NCBI RefSeq assembly: GCF_037977055.1
Contig: NZ_CP150274.1
Coordinates: forward strand, 2,790,001 to 2,854,000
DNA: 64,000 bases
Reading direction: 5' to 3'
Source of the DNA: Paenibacillus sp. FSL K6-1096
Lineage (GTDB): Bacteria > Bacillota > Bacilli > Paenibacillales > Paenibacillaceae
The position numbers and the translations under genes are program-made. Under the pieces are notes generated by a model. That model was given only the letters and a program-made list of their open reading frames with translations, searched no databases and was not told the DNA's origin. This document shows positions 26,058 through 37,941 of the stretch, in pieces; within the stretch, counting starts at the first letter, position 1; every line of letters begins with the position of its first letter.

Positions 26058-26802
26058 TTATTTACGGCGGGCAACCATCATAATCTCCATGCTCCCAAGC
26101 TGTAAGGGATGATTCCCGAATTGTCCTGGATTGCAGCCATAAGCGGCCTCCACTGCGAACCCTTCGCTAACCAGAAGCATCTGTAGTTCCCGGAAGGTAA
26201 AAGCGGTAGTATAGATCAATACTCTTTGGATTCGCCCTCGGGACTATGAACCTCTTCATGATCGATTACGGTGCAGGAATACGGATCAAATAACGACTCA
26301 TCCTGTATACGCCGGGCTAAGTTAAGCGCGTTAATTACCGTAAGAACAAATAGGGAACCCGGCTTCAACGCCCGCTGCACCCCTCGAAGGACCTTCCGGT
26401 GATTCTCTTCACTGCCCGCCAGTCCAAAAGCCCCTTCGCACAGACAAATCGCGCCATCGAATTCCTGCTCAAACGTTAACTCGCGGGCATCCGCCACCTG
26501 AAATACTGCTGCAACTCTTCCTTCGCAGCTTCCCGGTTCGCGTGCCTGATAAATTCCGCAGAAATATCCACACCCACTGTGCTAATTCCGCGCCGGGCCA
26601 ATTCCAGACTATGCCGCCCCGGACCGCAGCCAATATCCAGGATACGAGTGCCCTCCTGCAGATTCATTAATTCCATTAAAAAATCTGCTTCCTGCATCGT
26701 TCCTTGGGCGAAACCGTATTTCAAATACTGCTCCCGCATGAAATCCCCGATGGCTTCATAATAATCCCCACTGTATTCAAAGCCTGCTTGCGTATTCTTC
26801 AA
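26058..26802 (-). pseudogene. Class I SAM-dependent methyltransferase, broken by two 1-nt deletions
   Basis: Three consecutive minus-strand frames together encode one methyltransferase of about 248 residues. The first (TTG at 26802, RBS GGAGGG) has motif I RILDIGCGPGRHSLELA. Near 26519-26523 one base is missing, probably a G from a GGG run; the next frame then reads VADARELTFEQEFDGAICLCEG. Near 26218-26219 one T is missing, and the last frame continues IYTTAFTFRELQMLL to the end VARRK at 26058. Either the gene is freshly decayed, or both gaps are sequencing errors in short homopolymers. As written it cannot make a full protein. Confidence 0.8.
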
Positions 26803-26916
26803 AAGCTATCCCTCCGTATCTGTTGTGCCTACACGGAAGTGGATTGGCGTGACAGCTTAACCCCTTCCGTGTCCCGAATGACAACGTTCAGCCTGTCAGC
26901 GCTTCTATTCATAAGT

Positions 26917-27597
26917 TCACTCGCTTTCCTTATTATGTAACTTCAGGGTAGACATCCCCTCTATATCATCCAGCGTAATCTCACAGACGTCCGTCCTGAT
27001 TGTTAACGGATGCGGATAAGCTTCCTCCTGGTCAGACATGAACCAGACCCGGCCTTGCTTCACAGCTATAATCAGCCCATGCTCATCACCTACAGCGGCG
27101 AACTGGCTACTGTAATTCCGCCAAGGATCGAGCCCTACCCGGGATAGCTTAAGCAGTGCCTCCTCCACATCGGCTACAGGCAGACCGATCTCACTTACAC
27201 ATAACAGACTGGCCGGAGAAAATGCTGCATTGGCTGAATTGTTCAGATTATGCCGGGCAATCAGCTCTACAATATTACCTGCCGGATCATTGAAATAGAT
27301 GGAATCGGCATTCCAAGACTCGAAGTGTACGACTTCCTGGCCCTCATTAGGAATGACAGATACCTTCGGAGTAATCCACCGCAACGCTTCATCTATCTGG
27401 TTCTCAGGAATGTTGAAGGCAAAATGATATTTCTCTTGTCTGCTTAGGTCAGACTGTTTGAAGGTAAGACGGGAATCTCCCGCTTGTACACTGAAGGATG
27501 CGGATTGCTCCTGAACTACCGTCAGCCCAAGAATATTCTCATAAAAGTCTTTCATTTCTTTCAAGGAATCGGTCTGCATCTCTACTTCTCTTATCAT
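26917..27597 (-). CDS. VOC-family protein, two-module glyoxalase fold
   Basis: The 226-residue protein starts with the betaalphabetabetabeta pattern of the vicinal-oxygen-chelate family (MIREVEMQTDSLKEMKDFYENILGL) and the metal-site strand YFNDPAGNIVELIAR. A second, shorter module begins near residue 133 (SEIGLPVADVEEALLKLSRVGL). Such proteins include glyoxalases, dioxygenases and antibiotic-binding proteins; the substrate cannot be inferred. The ATG at 27597 has GAGGTG upstream. It is divergent from the lipoprotein gene at 27780. Confidence 0.8.
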   Translation of the reverse strand: MIREVEMQTDSLKEMKDFYENILGLTVVQEQSASFSVQAGDSRLTFKQSDLSRQEKYHFAFNIPENQIDEALRWITPKVSVIPNEGQEVVHFESWNADSIYFNDPAGNIVELIARHNLNNSANAAFSPASLLCVSEIGLPVADVEEALLKLSRVGLDPWRNYSSQFAAVGDEHGLIIAVKQGRVWFMSDQEEAYPHPLTIRTDVCEITLDDIEGMSTLKLHNKESE

Positions 27598-27779
27598 TTT
27601 ATTGTCACCTCTATTTGCGGCATAACAGCCAAAGCTTTGCCTCCATGGTAGCCAAGCCGAACTGTGAAGTCAAACCCGCATCTGCAACTTCTGCGTAGCA
27701 ACAGCGTCCATAATCATATGGAAAATCTATCTATTCTCTGCAAACAATAGGACAATCGACTATCACAGGAGGTTTATGT

Positions 27780-29171
27780 ATGCGCTATATAGCATTAATT
27801 GCACTGGCGGCAGCTCTGCTCACAGGATGTCAGGGGGCGGACAAGGAAGCTGTGAACAGCTCTTCCTCAGCCCCATCCACAGCTTCCCCAACCATCGGAT
27901 CACCCACGGCTACACCAGCCTTCTCTTCCCCTTCAACACCTTCAAGCGAGGAGGAGCCGCTGCTCTATATTGAGCAATTGCGGATTATCGGCGGAGGCGG
28001 ACAAGTGATACAGGTGAAATCGAACAGCGATATTGACCAGAAGTCATTGGAGCAAGCGCTGAAAAATAGTCTGCAAACCAGTGATCCAGAGGTCGATTTC
28101 CGGTATACACTGGAATGGGAGTCCCCCCGCTTTGTGCAAATCCGCCTGCATCTGGATCAGAGCAGCGCCTGGTCCGGCACGTTCAATCTGGATGAAGCCG
28201 TCACCACAGACGGGCGCAAGTATGCCAGCACAGAGCAGCCGTACCGTAACACGGTAGTGATCAGAGCCCAGGACGGCAAGGGCAGTCTGCTGTTCCAAGG
28301 CGTCACCTCCGGTACCCGGCGCGTAGTACCGGCCTGGAACACGGGCTGGATCAAGTCCGTTCAGACTGCTGAATCCTCCGCTCCCTCCTATCTGTTCTAC
28401 GGACAGGAGAAGCACCATCTGGTGCACGCTTTGACAGGCGATGCGCTGGAGATACCGGCTTTTCCGCAGGAGAAGGATGCCTACGGCAATGATTATGGAT
28501 ACCACGAGCTGTACTCCGACCGCTTCTATTCGGGCTTCACTTATATGATCTCAGGCAATAAGACGCTGTATCGCGTAAACCTGAAGGACTTCACCCGTAC
28601 GAAGCTCCATGTGTTCAACAAGCCAGTCTACGGGATGTCCTCTTCGCCTGACGGCAAGCGCATTGCTGTATTAACTGCTTATGACGAGTTCATTGGCCCT
28701 GCGGCAGACCTGACGGTATTGGATCAGAAGGGGAAAATACTGCATTCGCAGCAGAACGCCGCCTACATCTCCCATAGTGACGGCTTCCTGTTCGTCTATT
28801 CTCTGACTTGGGAGGATGATTCGCAGCTGCTGCTTCCCGCAGACAGAGGTGAGGAGAACCCGCTCGGCCAAATCCGATACAATATCGGAAGCGGAGCCTC
28901 CACGGTTATGCAGGATGAGCGCATCACGGACCAACTGAAGCAGGATCTCAAGGAGCATGAACGGCAGCCGCACAATGACCTGTTGCTATCCGGGTTGATG
29001 TGGTCACCTAACAACCGATTCGCCGCCTTCCAGTCAGGCACAGGAACCATCCAGGTCTACGACACACAAGAGCGGACGTTCACGTTCGTCTCCGCAGGCA
29101 CACTGCTGGGCTGGATGCCGGATGGAACGCTGGCCTGGGCGGATGCCGGGGATCATGTGTATACCTTTTGA
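27780..29171 (+). CDS. Hypothetical lipoprotein with WD40-like beta-propeller end
   Basis: The 463-residue protein has a short lipoprotein signal (AAALLTGCQG, Cys17), a Ser/Thr/Pro-rich linker to about residue 60, an Ig-like domain (about 60-170) and a C-terminal part with TolB/WD40-like blades, such as YGMSSSPDGKRIAVLTAYDE and MWSPNNRFAAFQSGTGTIQVYD. It is probably surface-anchored; the ligand is unknown. AGGAGG lies 6 nt before the ATG. Its stop codon abuts that of the convergent methyltransferase gene with no gap. Confidence 0.8.
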   Translation: MRYIALIALAAALLTGCQGADKEAVNSSSSAPSTASPTIGSPTATPAFSSPSTPSSEEEPLLYIEQLRIIGGGGQVIQVKSNSDIDQKSLEQALKNSLQTSDPEVDFRYTLEWESPRFVQIRLHLDQSSAWSGTFNLDEAVTTDGRKYASTEQPYRNTVVIRAQDGKGSLLFQGVTSGTRRVVPAWNTGWIKSVQTAESSAPSYLFYGQEKHHLVHALTGDALEIPAFPQEKDAYGNDYGYHELYSDRFYSGFTYMISGNKTLYRVNLKDFTRTKLHVFNKPVYGMSSSPDGKRIAVLTAYDEFIGPAADLTVLDQKGKILHSQQNAAYISHSDGFLFVYSLTWEDDSQLLLPADRGEENPLGQIRYNIGSGASTVMQDERITDQLKQDLKEHERQPHNDLLLSGLMWSPNNRFAAFQSGTGTIQVYDTQERTFTFVSAGTLLGWMPDGTLAWADAGDHVYTF

Positions 29172-29927
29172 CTATACTTCTCCCCAAAAAATCTCAGTTT
29201 CATATTCAAACGGAACCGTACCGTCCTGATTATTCCTGTCAAATATATTCCGCAGCTCTGTCATCATCGGATTGTAATTCGGATGCCCCGGAACAGGGCA
29301 GTAGGAGGAGGATAACAGCCGGCCGCGCAGACCCTCGAAATCGAACTCCTGAGTCATTTCAAACCGGCTTGTATGCATCGTATTCTCTTTGAAAAAAGAG
29401 CGAAGCATCGCCGGAGAAATATTTTTATGATTTACTTGTTCATAGTCGGTCCCGTAGGTGTGAAGCAGCTGATCGTACTCTTCTCGAAATGAAGTACCGT
29501 GTGTAAGCCGGGAATTCCATATGAGTATGACTTTCCCGCCAGGCTGCAGTATTCTGCGGAACTCTGTTTGCGCGGCTACCTGGTCGAACCAGTGAAATGC
29601 CTGAGCACAGACAATAAAATCAACCGACTGCTCCGGTAACCCGGTAGCTTCCGCAGACCCTGATTTACTTTGAAAGTTCGGATTGCTGTAGAGCCTTTGC
29701 TCAGCGGCTTCACGCATGGCCTGATTGGGCTCGACCGCGATTACCTCGCTGCCTCGTTCCAGAAGCAGCTTGGACAGGCTCCCTGTGCCTGAACCGATAT
29801 CTGCTATTTTACTGTTCGGGCGTAGACCAATATTGTCGTATAAATAATCAATAGCCTCTTGTGGATAGCTTGGGCGGTACTTCACATAAGAATCGACCCG
29901 GTTCGTAAACCTTTCACCGTTGTTCAT
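29172..29927 (-). CDS. Class I SAM-dependent methyltransferase
   Basis: The 251-residue protein has motif I KIADIGSGTGSLSKLLLERG, the acidic loop EVIAVEPNQAMREAAE, the post-motif FIVCAQAFHWFD and motif VILIWNSR. This is the UbiE/Methyltransf_11 class with an FHWFD-type region as in Tam-like trans-aconitate or small-molecule methyltransferases. The substrate is unknown. GGAGAG precedes the ATG. The end abuts the lipoprotein gene stop (29171/29172), so the two converge without an obvious terminator. Confidence 0.88.
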   Translation of the reverse strand: MNNGERFTNRVDSYVKYRPSYPQEAIDYLYDNIGLRPNSKIADIGSGTGSLSKLLLERGSEVIAVEPNQAMREAAEQRLYSNPNFQSKSGSAEATGLPEQSVDFIVCAQAFHWFDQVAAQTEFRRILQPGGKVILIWNSRLTHGTSFREEYDQLLHTYGTDYEQVNHKNISPAMLRSFFKENTMHTSRFEMTQEFDFEGLRGRLLSSSYCPVPGHPNYNPMMTELRNIFDRNNQDGTVPFEYETEIFWGEV

Positions 29928-30065
29928 CGCTGCTCACTCTCCTATCTATTTCTTAATCCAAGGATACCGATGAATTCCGTATAATAATAGAGAAGTTTTC
30001 CACACTTCATTACCTATTTTATTCTGATTGATGCTTATGCCTTACTCACCGGCCGCTTAAATGGA

Positions 30066-30273
30066 GAATTGTTGCATTTATTGCAGGGTTCCTATATTAC
30101 CTATTACTGGTTGAAGTATAATGTTGCATTATTTGCACAAATTTCGGTGGTTAGCGCAAATTAGCGCTGGAATTGTTGCAATCTGTGCAGGATTTCAGCA
30201 TAGACCGCCCTCTCTGGAGCAGAATTGTTGCAATTTTTGCAGGATTCCTCTAAAAAAGTTGCTGCCTGAGAAC
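30066..30273. repeat. Four-unit array of 52-bp repeats (GTTGCA family)
   Basis: Units begin at 30066, 30118, 30170 and 30222, a strict 52-bp period. Each opens with a form of GAATTGTTGCA followed after 5-6 nt by TGCAGG; B is the most diverged. The TGCA pairs make a small inverted repeat. A related single copy lies at 44202-44235, sharing the flanking ATGGAGA. With the region to 30400 this fills the gap between the methyltransferase and the small membrane protein; no gene is evident in it. Confidence 0.75.
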
Positions 30274-30302
30274 CATGGGCCCATTCCTCGGCACAATCAG
30301 CA

Positions 30303-30331
30303 CCTAATTTATTCGGTTCTGCACATACATG
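30303..30331. repeat. Single diverged copy of the 51-bp palindrome family
   Basis: TTATTCGGTTCTGCACATAC shares the TTCGGTT core and ACATAC end with the units of the 10.9-11.2 kb array. It sits just after the 52-bp array, so the two repeat families occur side by side here. Confidence 0.5.
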
Positions 30332-30349
30332 CCCACTCCTCATTTAGAT

Positions 30350-30391
30350 GAACAGCGGTTGCCATTCACAAGAATGGCTACCGCTGTTTTT
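30350..30391 (+). terminator. Hairpin after the small membrane-protein gene
   Basis: Arms AACAGCGGTTGCCATTC and GAATGGCTACCGCTGTT form a 17-bp stem with one mismatch and an ACAA loop. The T-run is on the plus strand, although the nearest gene end is on the minus strand, so it may act on both. Confidence 0.6.
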
Positions 30392-30399
30392 GGGTTGGG

Positions 30400-30648
30400 T
30401 TATTTTGTTTTCTTCGGAAAACCGTATACGAATAGTATCACACCAATTAACGTAAGGATTGGCACAAAGAGATTATCAAAGAAGCCTGCGACATCAGTTT
30501 TAGGCTGGACATTGTACATTTGCGCCTGGTATAACGCAGAAATTTCATGAATTCGAGCGCTCAATGTCCCTACACGTTCGATAGTGTAGATTAACCCGGC
30601 AGCAATCAGAAAAGCTGCACCTAGTTTCCGGTATAAGTTGTTGCCCAT
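30400..30648 (-). CDS. Small membrane protein of unknown function
   Basis: The 82-residue protein has two predicted helices (about residues 8-26 and 60-76) separated by a soluble loop, and a basic tail (GFPKKTK). I do not recognise it. GAGGAGG lies 12 nt before the ATG. It shares an orientation with the WG-repeat gene upstream (gap 43 nt) and may be co-transcribed. Confidence 0.6.
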   Translation of the reverse strand: MGNNLYRKLGAAFLIAAGLIYTIERVGTLSARIHEISALYQAQMYNVQPKTDVAGFFDNLFVPILTLIGVILFVYGFPKKTK

Positions 30649-30691
30649 GGAATAGTTATTGCCTCCTCTACGCTTGACTGATTTAGTTACG

Positions 30692-31801
30692 TTACGGTTT
30701 CACCACTCCGGCCGGAAGCTCTGAAGCCGGCGGCCAGACGATGGTTCCGCTGCGGTTCATGTACCCTCTGATTTCCTCGCGGGTGTCTGGAACGAGCAGG
30801 GTGATTTCCGCTAATTCGCCGTTAAACGAATCGGCCCAATAGAGCTGCGGCTTGACCACGAAGCGGCCGGAGGTATTAATATAGCCGTACCGCTGCCCCG
30901 TACTGGCCGGAGCCAGACCGCCCTTGAACAAGCCTCCGGCCTTATATCCCTGAATGACTTTGGCGCCCTTCTTATTAATATAGAAGGTGACTCCATTGCG
31001 CTCGACAAATGCCAATCCTTCCGAGAACGGCTGCGCCATGCTGAACTGCGGTTTGATCAGGTAGTTGCCTTTTTTGTCGATGTAGCCGTATTTGCCGTTC
31101 ACATACACGACTGCTGCCCCGTCAGAGAACGGTGTGGCGTAATCATACCGGGGCGTGATGCGAAGCTTACCCGTGGTGTCGATGTAGCCGTATTTGCCGC
31201 CAACGGTAAGTGTAACGGCTGCCATGCCTTCGGAGAAATCAGACGTAAAGCTATACCGGTACGGAACGACAAGCTCGCCCTTCGTGTTAATGTACCCTGA
31301 GGCTTTGCCCATATTGACCCGGGCCAGACCTTCGGAGAAATGAAATGCCTTGACGTAGATGGGCTGTATGGCCACCTTGCCCTGGCTGTCGATATAGCCG
31401 TACCGGGTCGCCGTAGCTCCGCCAGCTAGTTGAACCTTAGCCGTATACAGCGCCCGGTCATTATACAGAATGCTGGCGTCTCTCAGCTTATATTCAAACA
31501 GCTTGGTACCCGCGGAACTGAAATAATATTGCTTTTTGGCTGCATGGTCCTCAACATACACCTTACCTCCAGGCGCTGCTGAATACCCATATCCGCCGTA
31601 CACCGCTTCGATAACCATCTTGCCTTGGCCGTTGATGAACCCGTATTTCCCGTTCACTTCAACCGGATATAATTGATCGGCTGTCTTGGCCTGCATAGTC
31701 CCAGCCCCGGCGGCCTGGGCCTTGTCCTGCTCTGGACCCGCTACACTTGCACTGAACACCATCGTCGTCATAAGTAGGGTTAAAGCCAGCTTTTTAAACA
31801 C
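30692..31801 (-). CDS. Secreted WG-repeat protein
   Basis: The 369-residue protein has a signal peptide (helix in about residues 4-22, then VAGPEQDKAQAAG) and at least six WG-type repeats of about 40-50 residues. Each contains a form of YGYID-x2-GK followed by I-x-P-x-Y/F and F-x-E/D-G-x-A, for example KYGYIDKKGNYLIKPQF. The repeats form beta-rich scaffolds that bind proteins or polysaccharide; the partner is unknown. The start is GTG at 31801 with AAAGGAG 12 nt upstream. Confidence 0.85.
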   Translation of the reverse strand: MFKKLALTLLMTTMVFSASVAGPEQDKAQAAGAGTMQAKTADQLYPVEVNGKYGFINGQGKMVIEAVYGGYGYSAAPGGKVYVEDHAAKKQYYFSSAGTKLFEYKLRDASILYNDRALYTAKVQLAGGATATRYGYIDSQGKVAIQPIYVKAFHFSEGLARVNMGKASGYINTKGELVVPYRYSFTSDFSEGMAAVTLTVGGKYGYIDTTGKLRITPRYDYATPFSDGAAVVYVNGKYGYIDKKGNYLIKPQFSMAQPFSEGLAFVERNGVTFYINKKGAKVIQGYKAGGLFKGGLAPASTGQRYGYINTSGRFVVKPQLYWADSFNGELAEITLLVPDTREEIRGYMNRSGTIVWPPASELPAGVVKP

Positions 31802-31892
31802 TTGCGGTTCACACTCCTTTGAGACTATTTTCCATTCTTTATGTATAGACGGCGATTGTACCGGTTTTGTTGTGCATGATTTGGAAGAAAAA

Positions 31893-31937
31893 ATAGGGCT
31901 GCCCCAAGCAGCCTCTCAAGGCTACCGGGACAACCCT
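31893..31937 (-). terminator. Terminator of the bgl operon
   Basis: On the minus strand a branched hairpin begins GGGTTGTCCC and ends GGGGCAGCCC, followed by TATTTTTTC. It lies 15 nt after the GH1 gene stop. Confidence 0.75.
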
Positions 31938-31951
31938 TTTTGTAGTTACAA

Positions 31952-35275
<3,324 letters not shown>

Positions 35276-35297
35276 CTATCCTGCCAAAAATGGGCAT

Positions 35298-35357
35298 AAA
35301 AAAAACCTAAACGAAAGCTGTGAAATCACACCGGTGTGATCCACATCTCGTTTAGGT
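35298..35357 (-). terminator. LicT-controlled terminator in the bglP leader
   Basis: On the minus strand arms CCTAAACGA and TCGTTTAGG enclose a branch with the inner palindrome TCACACCGGTGTGA and run into eight Ts. Its 5' arm overlaps the end of the RAT, so LicT binding there would prevent the terminator fold. Confidence 0.88.
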
Positions 35358-35384
35358 ATCGCCTGCTTCAGCAGTAACAATCCT
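35354..35384 (-). promoter_or_regulatory. RAT (ribonucleic antiterminator) for LicT
   Basis: On the minus strand the element begins GGATTGTTACTGCT and continues GAAGCAGGCGATACCT, close to the known LicT/SacY RAT consensus. It overlaps the terminator arm by a few bases, which makes the two structures exclusive. Confidence 0.9.
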
Positions 35385-35404
35385 TAGATTTAAGTTGTGA
35401 CTCC

Positions 35405-35433
35405 AATATAGCGGATAAGGTAATCGTTTGCAA
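35405..35433 (-). promoter_or_regulatory. bglP promoter with overlapping cre
   Basis: On the minus strand TTGCAA (35428-35433) and TATATT (35405-35410) are 17 bp apart. A near-cre, TGCAAACGATTACC (35419-35432), covers the -35. This suggests CcpA repression in glucose on top of LicT control. Confidence 0.75.
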
Positions 35434-35452
35434 GCACTTTCTGGCTTCCTTT

Positions 35453-36310
35453 TTAATCCAACGGGTTCATATCCCGTGAAGTAACCCGCTGAATATGAAT
35501 CGTCAGATAGACCTTCTCGTCAATAGACATAGCGTTCCCGTAAGTCTCCTCCAGGTAGCGGTTGATCTTGCCCGTACACGCAAAAGCCTGTGGAAACTTC
35601 ACCTTAATCTGGTCATACAGGAAGTTGTCGCCCGATGCGGACCGCTCCTGTTCTCCGCTGATCATGCGCTGAAGGAAGTACTGGAGATGGGTGAGGAACC
35701 GTGAGTAGTTGAACGAATTCTCATTCAGCTTGACCTGGTATTCCTCCGCCAGAATATTGAAAATATCGCTCATCGCCTTGGTCACCTCGACCGTCCGCTG
35801 CATCTCCTGCCCATCCTGCCGCGCATTCACGAAATGCATCGCAATAAAACTCGCCTCATCCTGATCCATCTCGATGTCAAAATGCTTGCGGATCAGGCTC
35901 AGCGCCTGCACACCAATGGCAAACTCCTTGGGATAGAACTTCTTGATCTGCCAGAACAGCGCGTTCTTCAGATTCATCGACTTCCGGTAACGGGCAATCG
36001 CAAAATGAATATGGTCAATTAACGTGATATAGATATTGTCGTTGAAAATGTCGCCCATCTCCGCCTTGGCGTGGGCTATAATCTCATCGGCCAGCGAGAA
36101 ATATTCAGCAGACGTCTCCCCGATCAGATCGATCAATTTGCGCGGAACCTTCTCAGGCCCCCGCATAAAGGTCTTCTCGATCCGTTCCTCTTCGACCCGC
36201 TGCCCCGGCTTCTTCTTAAACCCCAATCCGTTCCCAATGACAACGTATTCATGTCCGACCTGATCCTCAGCCCGAATCACATTATTATTGAAAATCTGCC
36301 GGATGATCAT
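35453..36310 (-). CDS. licT: Transcription antiterminator LicT (BglG family)
   Basis: The 285-residue protein has the co-antiterminator RNA-binding domain (about residues 1-55, MIIRQIFNNNVIRAEDQVGHEYVVIGNGLGF) and two PTS regulation domains. PRD1 contains EIIAHAKAEM and DHIHFAIARY; PRD2 contains FIAMHFVNARQ and TIHIQRV. Phosphorylation of PRD1 by BglP without substrate would inactivate it; HPr phosphorylation of PRD2 is activating. It binds the RAT just downstream to allow bglP and bglH transcription. A promoter is visible at 36355-36383. Confidence 0.95.
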   Translation of the reverse strand: MIIRQIFNNNVIRAEDQVGHEYVVIGNGLGFKKKPGQRVEEERIEKTFMRGPEKVPRKLIDLIGETSAEYFSLADEIIAHAKAEMGDIFNDNIYITLIDHIHFAIARYRKSMNLKNALFWQIKKFYPKEFAIGVQALSLIRKHFDIEMDQDEASFIAMHFVNARQDGQEMQRTVEVTKAMSDIFNILAEEYQVKLNENSFNYSRFLTHLQYFLQRMISGEQERSASGDNFLYDQIKVKFPQAFACTGKINRYLEETYGNAMSIDEKVYLTIHIQRVTSRDMNPLD

Positions 36311-36354
36311 TGGTGCTTCACCTCTTCTGTATGACTCCCTGAAAATATATCCTA

Positions 36355-36383
36355 AGATAACACAGTGGTGTTAGAAAAGACAA
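36355..36383 (-). promoter_or_regulatory. Candidate licT promoter
   Basis: On the minus strand TTGTCT (36378-36383) and TTATCT (36355-36360) are 17 bp apart, ahead of a GAGGTG ribosome site. Confidence 0.45.
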
Positions 36384-36438
36384 GGGGCGGAGGGTTCTGT
36401 ACAGGCCTGGACGGCTGCCGCTGCTGCCCCGGCTTGAC

Positions 36439-36837
36439 TCACCCTTCTCTCCTCCAGACACCTCCCGCGCAAGGGGTGAATCCACATCCGTTATAGAAGG
36501 ACGTGTGCTTAGCATCATAGGTCAGGGTAACAATCTCTAGTCCGAATCGCTCCGCTTCCTGAAGTAACCCTTTTACCAGAGCTTGCCCTAATCCCTTCCT
36601 CTGATATTCAGGATGCACCACGATGTCCTCCATATATCCATGCTGCAAGCCCATTCCGGCAACATAGCCGAACGCTATAAGCTCCATACTGCTCTCTTCC
36701 CGTACCCCAGCCCAGAAGTTGCAGCGTTCGAATACAGCCGGGTAATCTGCCTGCCTGCTCTCCCACCCCGCCAGTTCTCTTAACACCGGTATTTCCTGCG
36801 GTTCAATGGGGAGATTGATGATGACCTTAAGGTCCAT
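36439..36837 (-). CDS. GNAT-family N-acetyltransferase
   Basis: The 132-residue protein has the acetyl-CoA motif VHPEYQRKGLGQALVKGLL (motif A, Q/R-x2-G-x-G/A) and a C-terminal YDAKHTSFYNGCGFTP typical of GNAT. The acceptor is unknown. AAAGGAG lies 11 nt before the ATG. It is monocistronic, about 40 nt from the lipoprotein gene upstream. Confidence 0.85.
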   Translation of the reverse strand: MDLKVIINLPIEPQEIPVLRELAGWESRQADYPAVFERCNFWAGVREESSMELIAFGYVAGMGLQHGYMEDIVVHPEYQRKGLGQALVKGLLQEAERFGLEIVTLTYDAKHTSFYNGCGFTPCAGGVWRREG

Positions 36838-36879
36838 GGGTGTGTGGCTCCTTTCGTATCTTGGTTAACAAGAGGAACT

Positions 36880-37290
36880 TTAATCAATCCCATTAATCTT
36901 CCACTTCCCATCTTCCTTCACAAGCGTGTACATCGTATCTCCCACTTCACCATACGGTGAATTTTTATATTCTTCATGAATGGAAACCGTCACCTGGCTT
37001 TTGCTTTCTGCCATGAACTTTGGCTCGCTTTGTCTAATAATTTGAGTGTCAATTCCTTCATAGGCATCAATATCAGATTGAGAGCTATCTTTCGTAAAAA
37101 CTGTTGCATATAATTCTTTATCCCGCATATTAAAATATTCCACCCGCTGGTTTACCACATCCAACACTTCTTGCCGTATTCTTTCATAGGAACTTGTATC
37201 TATATAGAGTGCATTATCCTGTTCCTTTTTGGTGCAAGCCGCTAATACGAATAGGAGCATGACCAAACAAATCAAGTATCGCCTTTTCAT
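36880..37290 (-). CDS. Small hypothetical lipoprotein (NTF2-like fold possible)
   Basis: The 136-residue protein has a basic start, a hydrophobic signal and a lipobox (LFVLAACTKK, Cys about 19). The mature part contains VNQRVEYFNMRDKELYATVF and ends YTLVKEDGKWKINGID, a strand pattern seen in SnoaL/NTF2-like domains. That assignment is inference. The ATG at 37290 is preferred because GAGGAG lies close upstream; the frame extends to 37317. Confidence 0.7.
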   Translation of the reverse strand: MKRRYLICLVMLLFVLAACTKKEQDNALYIDTSSYERIRQEVLDVVNQRVEYFNMRDKELYATVFTKDSSQSDIDAYEGIDTQIIRQSEPKFMAESKSQVTVSIHEEYKNSPYGEVGDTMYTLVKEDGKWKINGID

Positions 37291-37387
37291 TGGAGCTCTC
37301 CTCTTCCAGAAATTCACTTTTATTGTTTAGACGCTTTGATCAAGGAATTCGTTTCACTATAATCCTATAAAATTATATAATTTTCAC

Positions 37388-37465
37388 ACAAAAACTCCCC
37401 ATACTGTAACAGGCTATATTTCACCTGTCTACCTTATGGGGAGCATATCACTTATAAGAACTTGG
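37388..37465 (-). terminator. Repeated terminator element, copy 1
   Basis: On the minus strand arms GCTCCCCATA and TATGGGGAG enclose an inner ACAGGT/CCTGT hairpin and run into TTTTTG. It ends the VOC/MerR/DUF2268 unit. A close relative sits at 39672-39751. Confidence 0.7.
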
Positions 37466-37482
37466 CCTTACTTTTATACGAA

Positions 37483-37851
37483 TCAGGGCTTGCTGTGAAG
37501 AGTAATCAGGTAACCGTCCGGATCGGCGAAGGTAAAGGTACGCCCGAAGGGGCCGACGATGGGGGCGGATGTAATTGTCACGCCTGCTGCTGCGAGTTTA
37601 TCGTGAATGTCTTGCGTATCCGGGGCATAGAGCCATAGTGCAACACCAAGTCCAGGCTGAGTCCCCTTACTGAGTTCGACACCCGGCAGGAGGTCACGAA
37701 GTGCAAAGGCAATAGGCTTGGTGTCAAAAACCACCGCATGAGGCGGGCCCGCCTGTGAACGGACGAGTCCAAGATAGTGTTGATAAAATTCAGCAGAGCC
37801 TTCAAGATCGCTAACCTGAAGTGAGATGAAATCGGGTCCAATAACTGACAT
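37483..37851 (-). CDS. VOC-family protein (bleomycin-resistance-like)
   Basis: The 122-residue protein is a single-chain VOC fold, FISLQVSDLEGSAEFYQHYLGL at the start and TFTFADPDGYLITLHSKP at the end, as in glyoxalase/bleomycin-binding proteins. The start at 37851 has AGGAGG 7 nt upstream; the frame extends to 37920 without a site. It lies 90 nt downstream of a MerR/TipAS regulator gene, in the same orientation and before a terminator, so it may be part of the drug-responsive unit. Confidence 0.85.
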   Translation of the reverse strand: MSVIGPDFISLQVSDLEGSAEFYQHYLGLVRSQAGPPHAVVFDTKPIAFALRDLLPGVELSKGTQPGLGVALWLYAPDTQDIHDKLAAAGVTITSAPIVGPFGRTFTFADPDGYLITLHSKP

Positions 37852-37941
37852 AATATAGCCTCCTAATATTCGCGTTTGTAGTTTAACGTTGTCCTCAGTA
37901 TACTTCCCCCTTCCTGACAACGTTATGTCAGTAGCGTTCTA

